From NCBI GenBank assembly GCA_040255925.1, contig JBDZVX010000093.1, positions 1 to 9,340 on the forward strand: a stretch of DNA of 9,340 nucleotides, given 5' to 3'. Position numbers and translations under genes: made by a program. The notes beneath the pieces were generated by a model that was given only the letters and a program-made list of their open reading frames with translations, made no database searches and was not told the DNA's origin. Shown here in pieces: positions 5,615-9,340 of the stretch; position 1 is the first letter of the stretch, and every line of letters starts with the position of its first letter. The stretch is from Nitrolancea sp040255925 (GTDB lineage: Bacteria > Chloroflexota > Chloroflexia > Thermomicrobiales > Thermomicrobiaceae).

Positions 5615-7930
5615 TTATTTGGGCGCCAGCAACGACGTCTTCGCTGTTCTACGTGGCGGCTCAGCATCCGGTAACAATGACGAGGCCGGCCGCTGCTTGT
5701 TCGAGGGGGCATTCGATGAATTACCCTTTTTCGAATTTGAAGCGTTCGAGTTGTCCGATGGCTGCGCCGAGCCCATTGCTGGGCCCGGCGTAGAAGGCGG
5801 ACTCGAATTCTCCGGCGGCTCTTTCGGTGGTGGTGATGTTGATGAAGACGGCTTCGGCGACAGCAGCGACGTCGATGGAGCCGGAGTCGGTGCCGGAGTT
5901 GGGTTCGGAGTCGGCGTTGGAGTCGGATTTGGTGTCGGGCTCGGTGTCGGACTCGGATCTGGCGTCGGACTCGGAGACAGCTCCGGGGAAGGCCCCGGCG
6001 TTGGTGACGGGGCCGGCGTAGGCGCCGGATTTACTACGGGCCCAGGCACGGACACCGGTGGGCCGTCCTGGACTGGTGAACCATTCCGAGAGTCCATTGC
6101 CAGTTGAAACTCCTGACCCGAATTGTCATCACCCAACGCCGGCACGTGAGTGGACCGAGGTGGCGTCACTCGACTCGCCGCCATCGGCATCGGGATCATC
6201 CTGGAAACACTCGCGTCAGCCAGCGGGTCAACCAAACCGCCGCTCAATGAGCTCGGATTAGCGGGAGCCGTCGATGTCTGCGCCATTGCTTGGCCGGGTC
6301 CCGAGCCAGCCGTCGTTTGCGCCTCAACCGGACCGGGAATGATCGGCTGGATGACCGGCGGGACGGTTGCCATTCGCTCCATTATTCGCCGTTCAGCCAT
6401 CTGTGAAGCCCAGGCATAGGCATTGGGAACGGCCGTCCCAGCGGTCCCGAGTAAGAGCACGGCCATCATGGCCCAACTCGCCAGAACACGGCGGCCCGAC
6501 CAACGCCGGAGCGCCATCCGGGTCAAACCACGAACCGCCTTGCCCAGGCCCTGGAGGAGACGGAAGGTAATGAGCGCGAAGCCGAGCGGCAGGAGTAGCC
6601 ACATTGCGAACTGAAGCGTGGCAACAATTTGGACGACCACATCGTGGTTCATCCAGGCAATCACGAACTCATGCCAGTAGAGCTTTCCACTATTGACGAC
6701 CGCGCCGAGTATCGCTCCACCCGCGATTGGAACAATGAAGATCGGGTAGATGAGGAACGCGATCATTAAGAAGAGGTAGAAGGCGTAAGCAATCCGGGCG
6801 AACGGCCGCATCGGCGGTAGCCGCTTCGGCTTATGCCGGCGCCAGGGCAAGTGATCGGCCACGTAGGGAACGATGATCGACATCGGTTCGGGAATGCCGA
6901 TGATATCCGCCGCCGCGTAGTAGCCATCAAAGCGGATCAGCGGCGTGAACTGCTCGAGGATGCTGAATCCGGTAAAGAGAATTGCCAGCAGCAGCGCCGG
7001 CTGATTGGTGAACAGGTACGCAACGTAGAGTCCGATGATCACGTAGAGCTGGAAGTACATTCCTCCTAGATCAACGCGGATTCGTTGCGCCCGGTTCAGC
7101 CGGTAGGCATGCGTGACATCAGTATAGAAGACCGGCCAGATGATAAGGAACGCGAACCCAATCGTCCCATAAGGAACGCCGGCCCGCCTCAGCGCGGCCG
7201 CGTGTCCGAACTCATGGAAGAGCCGCATCCCGAGATCGATGAAGAAGATAAGGAGCGCGAGTTTCGGCGTGAACAGCACGGTCTCGACGCTACTCAACAC
7301 ATCACCGGATCGATAGAGCCAGACGTTGATCCCCAGGGACAGGATAACCGCCGCGATCATCAGTGGCGGCCAATAGAGATGTTGCAGGAGGCCGGTGACC
7401 GGGGCGGTAATCTTATATGGTAGGAGTGGTACGCGGGAACGGATGCCGAGACGCAATGCCCGTGGTTTGGTCACTGATTCTTGTGGTTTGACATCTTGCG
7501 CGCTCCCGGTCGCAGGCCTCGCACTGGTACTAGTACCGGTATCGGCGTGGGCATCCGTGCCAGTCGCTCCCGACGTAGCGGGAGACTGGTCAGGTCCAGC
7601 GGCCGGGGGCATAACGAGCAATCCCGAGGTCGAGAGCCGATTCTCGACCAACCAACGGATTTGGTCGGTTGAGAGTTCGGTCTCCGCCTCTTCGGATACA
7701 CGCCGGGCAATCTCCTCCAGCGATGTCTCACCGTCGCAATGGAGAAGCACATGATAGAGCAGCTTGGTCGCCTGAATATAGTGGGAGCCGCCGTAGCAGA
7801 TGAGCCAATGATCCTCGTCAAACGCCGAGTCCGGCATCCGCCCAACGAGTTCCACTTCGGGCGCGCGCAGGGGACGTTCTATCATCTGTGCGCGGATCTC
7901 CGAGCGCTCCACCGCGTCTGTAGAAACCAT
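5615..7930 (-). CDS. PqqD-like domain / M50 zinc metallopeptidase membrane protein with Pro-rich tail
   Basis: This 771-aa protein appears to combine peptide recognition with a membrane peptidase. Residues about 27-108 match PqqD-like peptide-binding domains (WLICYGGSHYIQATKLLYHVLLHCDGETSLEEIARRV, abbreviated reading). A Thr/Ala-rich linker follows to about 155. The membrane part begins near 183. The M50 zinc motif HEFGH lies at 239-243 inside a helix, and the distal metal ligand is probably D335 in LIRFDGYYAAAD, as in site-2-protease relatives. Several more helices lead to a last one at about 481-508. The final ~260 residues should be external and are Pro/Thr/Ser/Asn-rich, ending basic. I chose ATG 7930 because GGGAG lies 5 nt upstream; the ATG at 7942 has no such site. 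It follows the small-protein array by about 140 bp. Cutting or exporting those proteins is inferred, not shown. Confidence 0.88.
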   Translation of the reverse strand: MVSTDAVERSEIRAQMIERPLRAPEVELVGRMPDSAFDEDHWLICYGGSHYIQATKLLYHVLLHCDGETSLEEIARRVSEEAETELSTDQIRWLVENRLSTSGLLVMPPAAGPDQSPATSGATGTDAHADTGTSTSARPATGSAQDVKPQESVTKPRALRLGIRSRVPLLPYKITAPVTGLLQHLYWPPLMIAAVILSLGINVWLYRSGDVLSSVETVLFTPKLALLIFFIDLGMRLFHEFGHAAALRRAGVPYGTIGFAFLIIWPVFYTDVTHAYRLNRAQRIRVDLGGMYFQLYVIIGLYVAYLFTNQPALLLAILFTGFSILEQFTPLIRFDGYYAAADIIGIPEPMSIIVPYVADHLPWRRHKPKRLPPMRPFARIAYAFYLFLMIAFLIYPIFIVPIAGGAILGAVVNSGKLYWHEFVIAWMNHDVVVQIVATLQFAMWLLLPLGFALITFRLLQGLGKAVRGLTRMALRRWSGRRVLASWAMMAVLLLGTAGTAVPNAYAWASQMAERRIMERMATVPPVIQPIIPGPVEAQTTAGSGPGQAMAQTSTAPANPSSLSGGLVDPLADASVSRMIPMPMAASRVTPPRSTHVPALGDDNSGQEFQLAMDSRNGSPVQDGPPVSVPGPVVNPAPTPAPSPTPGPSPELSPSPTPDPSPTPSPTPNPTPTPTPNPTPAPTPAPSTSLLSPKPSSSTSPPPKEPPENSSPPSTPGPAMGSAQPSDNSNASNSKKGNSSNAPSNKQRPASSLLPDAEPPRRTAKTSLLAPK
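5873..6031 (-). repeat. low-complexity Pro/Thr/Ser tandem coding repeat
   Basis: Within the tail of the PqqD-M50 protein (about residues 634-686) nearly every second residue is proline, alternating with Thr, Ser, Asn or Ala (PTP, PSP, PNP units). On the plus strand this appears as imperfect 6-nt units such as GGAGTC and GGTGTC. Such tracts usually form extended, wall-spanning or glycosylated stalks and are prone to length change by slippage. Confidence 0.85.
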
Positions 7931-7935
7931 TCGAT

Positions 7936-7940
7936 CTCCC
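7936..7940 (-). promoter_or_regulatory. Shine-Dalgarno site deciding the PqqD-M50 start
   Basis: GGGAG on the minus strand lies 5 nt before the ATG at 7930 and inside the codons that would follow the alternative ATG at 7942. Confidence 0.55.
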
Positions 7941-8028
7941 ATGATCTTGAGCTAACCGCACGTTTCACGCCATGCCCTGCCATGCGGTTGTCATCAGTCG
8001 ATGATCGTTCACTGATCTGGAGACAGAA

Positions 8029-8054
8029 GACCGGCACCAGTACTGGTGCCGGTC
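8029..8054 (-). terminator. perfect 26-nt palindrome, possible partial terminator after the small-gene array
   Basis: The half-site ACCGGCACCAGT is followed directly by its exact reverse complement, and one more base pair extends it on each side. As RNA it would form a very GC-rich hairpin of about 11 bp with a small loop. On the minus strand it begins 15 nt after the stop of the last small gene and is followed by TTCTGTCTCC, only a weak T tract. It could end most transcripts of the array, letting a minority reach the PqqD-M50 gene. A dimeric regulator site is the alternative. Confidence 0.5.
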
Positions 8055-8069
8055 CTCCTCGGCTAAAGG

Positions 8070-8351
8070 CTAATAGTAGCCGGCGCCAAACACCTGGGAC
8101 AGCTTGCGAGCGTCCTCGATGACATCCTCGAGCTTCGTAGACGTCCGCACTCGCTGGTCAACATCGGCGAAGTTCGACTGCCAGTTGTACTGGTTGCAGT
8201 CCGCCTTGAGGCAGTCGCCGCCGATCTGGTTGTTGAAGTTGCGCTGGTTGAGCCAGGAGTCTTGCTTGACCGGCCCACCACTGATCACGATCGTCTCCAG
8301 ACGCAGCGGCAGAACGGTTAAACTCTCAGCCTGCAGTTCGAGGCTGGTCAT
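8070..8351 (-). CDS. tandem small protein, copy 4 in transcription order (candidate modified-peptide precursor)
   Basis: This 93-aa protein is the last complete copy of the array. It belongs to no family I recognise. Residues 1-20 (MTSLELQAES, LPLRLET) and 33-61 (WLNQRNFNNQIGGDC, C52, NQYNWQSNF) are nearly invariant among the copies. Cysteines C47 and C52 form CX4C with LKAD between them. A predicted helix with KLEDVIEDARKL follows, and the tail is GAGYY. There is no signal peptide or membrane segment, so export would need dedicated machinery. AGGAGA (8358-8363) is the Shine-Dalgarno site, 6 nt before the ATG. Its neighbour is the PqqD-M50 gene; PqqD-like domains bind leader peptides in RiPP pathways, so it is a reasonable precursor candidate. 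A structural or toxin-like small protein is an alternative. Confidence 0.85.
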   Translation of the reverse strand: MTSLELQAESLTVLPLRLETIVISGGPVKQDSWLNQRNFNNQIGGDCLKADCNQYNWQSNFADVDQRVRTSTKLEDVIEDARKLSQVFGAGYY

Positions 8352-8369
8352 GGAAGGTCTCCTCTCAAG

Positions 8370-8394
8370 GCGGTCACCGGAAACCGGTGACCGC
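8370..8394 (-). repeat. 11-bp perfect hairpin between small genes
   Basis: GCGGTCACCGG and its exact complement flank a 3-nt AAA (plus strand) loop. It lies in the 68-nt gap, just upstream of the Shine-Dalgarno site of the next gene on the minus strand, with no T-run after it. A role in mRNA processing, stability or moderated read-through is possible. Confidence 0.55.
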
Positions 8395-8419
8395 TCCTAC
8401 CAAGCTAGGCTGGCGAACG

Positions 8420-8707
8420 CTAGTAGGTGAACGGCAGGGACTGGTAGAGCTTGCTGTGATCCTCAATGACATCCTTCAGCGTCGCCCCGCCACCCTCGCG
8501 CAGTTGGTCAACATGAGCGAAGTTGGCCTGCCAGTTGAACTGGTTGCAGTCGGCCTTGAGGCAGTCGCCGCCGACCTGGTTGTTGAAGTTGTTCTGGTTG
8601 AGCCAGCTGTTCTGGTCCACGGTCCCCTTCGGACCACCGATGGTGATCGTTTCCAGACGCAGCGGCAGAACAGCAAAGTGCTCAGCTTGTAGGTCTAGAC
8701 TAGTCAT
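8420..8707 (-). CDS. tandem small protein, copy 3 in transcription order (most divergent)
   Basis: This 95-aa paralogue is the most divergent copy. It keeps LPLRLETI, NSWLNQNNFNNQVGGDC, LKAD, CNQFNWQ and DVIED, so the CX4C pair and the aromatic-NWQ motif are intact. It differs by a GGPKGTVDQ segment after the N-terminal block (two residues longer than the others), a Gly-rich LREGGGAT stretch before the helix, and the tail SLPFTY in place of a Gly-rich one. Its Shine-Dalgarno site AGGAGA (8715-8720) and the downstream GTTCCG resemble those of the sister copies. The start is exactly 356 nt from both neighbours' starts. It lacks any signal peptide or membrane helix. Function is unknown; it is a candidate substrate of the PqqD-M50 protein by context. 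Confidence 0.83.
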   Translation of the reverse strand: MTSLDLQAEHFAVLPLRLETITIGGPKGTVDQNSWLNQNNFNNQVGGDCLKADCNQFNWQANFAHVDQLREGGGATLKDVIEDHSKLYQSLPFTY

Positions 8708-8721
8708 CGGAACGTCTCCTC

Positions 8722-8737
8722 ACCGCGCTTCCGCGGT
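8722..8737 (-). repeat. 6-bp hairpin between small genes
   Basis: ACCGCG and CGCGGT are perfect arms around a 4-nt loop, immediately upstream of the Shine-Dalgarno site of copy 3. Its sequence is unrelated to the hairpin in the next gap, but its placement is the same. Confidence 0.4.
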
Positions 8738-8781
8738 CAAGCTAGAGCAGGAACGTCAACGGGTCAGCTACGCGGATGCCC

Positions 8782-9063
8782 CTACCAGCCCTTGCCACCG
8801 AAGGCCTGGAACAGCTTCCGATGATCCTCGATGACATCCTCGATCTTCGTGGTCGACTTGAAGCGCTGGTCGACATCAGCGAAGTTCGACTGCCAGTTGA
8901 ACTGGTTGCAATGGGAGAGCTTGCAGTCGCCGCCGACCTGGTTGTTGAAGTTGTTCTGGTTGAGCCAGGAGTCCTGCTTGACCGGCCCACCGGCGACCAC
9001 GATCGTCTCCAGGCGCAGCGGAAGGACAGTCAAGCCCTCAGCCTGCAGTTCGAAATTCGTCAT
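8782..9063 (-). CDS. tandem small protein, copy 2 in transcription order (candidate precursor)
   Basis: This 93-aa paralogue begins MTNFELQAEGLTVLPLRLET, aligning residue for residue with the other copies. This fixes the start at 9063 rather than an in-frame ATG at 9084. AGGAGA (9071-9076) lies 7 nt upstream. The core WLNQNNFNNQVGGDC...CNQFNWQSNF is conserved, but the four residues between the cysteines are KLSH instead of LKAD. The helix reads KIEDVIEDHRKLFQAF, and the tail is GGKGW. The last 56 nt up to that helix are identical to the matching part of copy 1, a sign of recent gene conversion or duplication. No signal peptide, no membrane segment and no known domain are visible. Cysteine spacing is kept, suggesting a disulfide, metal site or modification site. 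Confidence 0.85.
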   Translation of the reverse strand: MTNFELQAEGLTVLPLRLETIVVAGGPVKQDSWLNQNNFNNQVGGDCKLSHCNQFNWQSNFADVDQRFKSTTKIEDVIEDHRKLFQAFGGKGW

Positions 9064-9090
9064 GGGAATGTCTCCTTTCCACACATCCAG

Positions 9091-9107
9091 CCAAGATCTA
9101 CGCTTGG
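9091..9107 (-). repeat. 5-bp hairpin between small genes
   Basis: CCAAG and CTTGG flank a 7-nt loop in the 71-nt gap between copies 1 and 2. It is short and could be chance, but each gap of the array holds one such element. Confidence 0.3.
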
Positions 9108-9134
9108 TACGTCAACGCACCGGCTGTTTGAGTG

Positions 9135-9340
9135 TTAGTTCCAGCCGTCGTAGCCATGACCGTCATAACCACCGAAGGCCTGGAACAGCTTCCGATGATC
9201 CTCGATGACATCCTCGATCTTCGTAGACGTCCGCACTCGCTGGTCGACATCAGCGAAGTTCGACTGCCAGTTGTACTGGTTGCAATCCGCCTTGAGGCAG
9301 TCGCCGCCGACCTGGTTGTTGAAGTTGCGCTGGTTGAGCC
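9135..9340 (-). CDS. tandem small protein, copy 1 in transcription order (5' end off window)
   Basis: The 67 visible codons plus stop continue the family: LNQRNFNNQVGGDC, LKAD, CNQYNWQSNFADVDQ, then KIEDVIEDHRKLFQAF. The two bases at the edge complete the conserved Trp. By alignment about 33 residues are missing, so the start should lie near 9437, some 97 nt beyond the window. The tail is the longest of the set, GGYDGHGYDGWN, with repeated Tyr-Asp-Gly, one His and one Trp. The CX4C pair is intact. Its core matches copy 4 at 118 of 122 nt while its distal part matches copy 2 exactly, so the gene is a mosaic. Function is unknown; the tail resembles Gly/aromatic-rich core peptides of some RiPPs only in composition. 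Confidence 0.83.
   Translation of the reverse strand, partial: LNQRNFNNQVGGDCLKADCNQYNWQSNFADVDQRVRTSTKIEDVIEDHRKLFQAFGGYDGHGYDGWN

Larger units (their letters stand above)
8070..9340 (-). repeat. tandem gene duplication array, unit about 356 nt
   Basis: Four consecutive units each hold a small gene, a conserved AGGAGAC-N-TTCC translation signal and a spacer of 68-74 nt. ATG codons at 9063, 8707 and 8351 are exactly 356 nt apart. Coding parts are strongly similar at DNA level while spacers are diverged. The array may continue past 9340. Confidence 0.9.

Noticed and set aside
5532..6107. Plus-strand frame encoding a Gly-Val repeat protein
   Set aside because: It is the antisense of the Pro/Thr coding repeat in the PqqD-M50 tail; the regular GVG pattern is a by-product.
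7515..7545. Near-palindrome around TGGTACTAGTACC resembling the 8029-8054 palindrome
   Set aside because: It is imperfect, lies within the Thr/Ser-rich linker codons of the PqqD-M50 gene, and likely reflects Thr-Gly-Thr-Ser codon use.
8063..8990. Three repeated Arg/Ser/Thr-rich frames on the minus strand inside the small genes, also similar to each other
   Set aside because: They are out-of-frame readings of the duplicated DNA. Their similarity follows from the duplication, they lack Shine-Dalgarno sites, and the parent frame carries the conserved residues.
8070..9340. CRISPR array or satellite repeat
   Set aside because: The repeated units are full coding genes with start, Shine-Dalgarno and stop; unit length of about 356 nt and graded divergence do not fit CRISPR.

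Overview
The window is GC-rich and densely coded, and every gene I can support lies on the minus strand, so transcription runs from position 9340 towards 1. Starts are often GTG and Shine-Dalgarno sites are mostly purine-rich (GGAGG-like). The ECF sigma/anti-sigma pair, the DUF3105-type protein and the PqqD-M50 protein would suit a Chloroflexota genome, perhaps Thermomicrobia. That is an inference from style and gene content, not a demonstrated assignment.

Region A (9340 to 8070, in order of transcription) is a tandem array of four paralogous small genes; the first is cut by the window edge. The three complete products are 93-95 aa. They share a conserved N-terminal half (LQAE..., LPLRLET), a W-L-N-Q...NFNNQ-x-GGDC block with an invariant CX4C pair followed by NQ-aromatic-NWQ, and a charged EDVIED-like helix. 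Their short C-terminal tails are hypervariable and rich in glycine or aromatics. Start codons of the complete copies are exactly 356 nt apart, each has a near-identical Shine-Dalgarno box, and each spacer holds a different small hairpin. A perfect 26-nt palindrome follows the last copy.

Region B (7930 to 4132) holds three genes: a 771-aa membrane protein with an N-terminal PqqD-like domain, an M50 (site-2-protease-like) HEFGH zinc peptidase domain and a long Pro/Thr/Ser tail; a membrane-anchored DUF3105-type protein that lacks the family's usual histidines; and a class I SAM-dependent methyltransferase. PqqD-like domains are known to bind leader peptides in ribosomally made, modified peptide (RiPP) pathways. 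I therefore infer that regions A and B together are a candidate peptide modification, processing or export system whose substrates are the tandem small proteins. No radical-SAM or cyclodehydratase gene is in view; one could lie beyond 9340.

Region C (4131 to 1) starts with about 380 bp without a supported gene. It then carries a translationally coupled ECF sigma factor and a zinc-finger anti-sigma factor with one membrane segment and a DUF4367-like extracytoplasmic part. An ABC ATPase and an ABC-2 permease follow, overlapping by one base; the permease runs off the left edge. The four genes look like an envelope-signal regulator followed by an exporter. Whether they serve the peptide system is not shown by the sequence.
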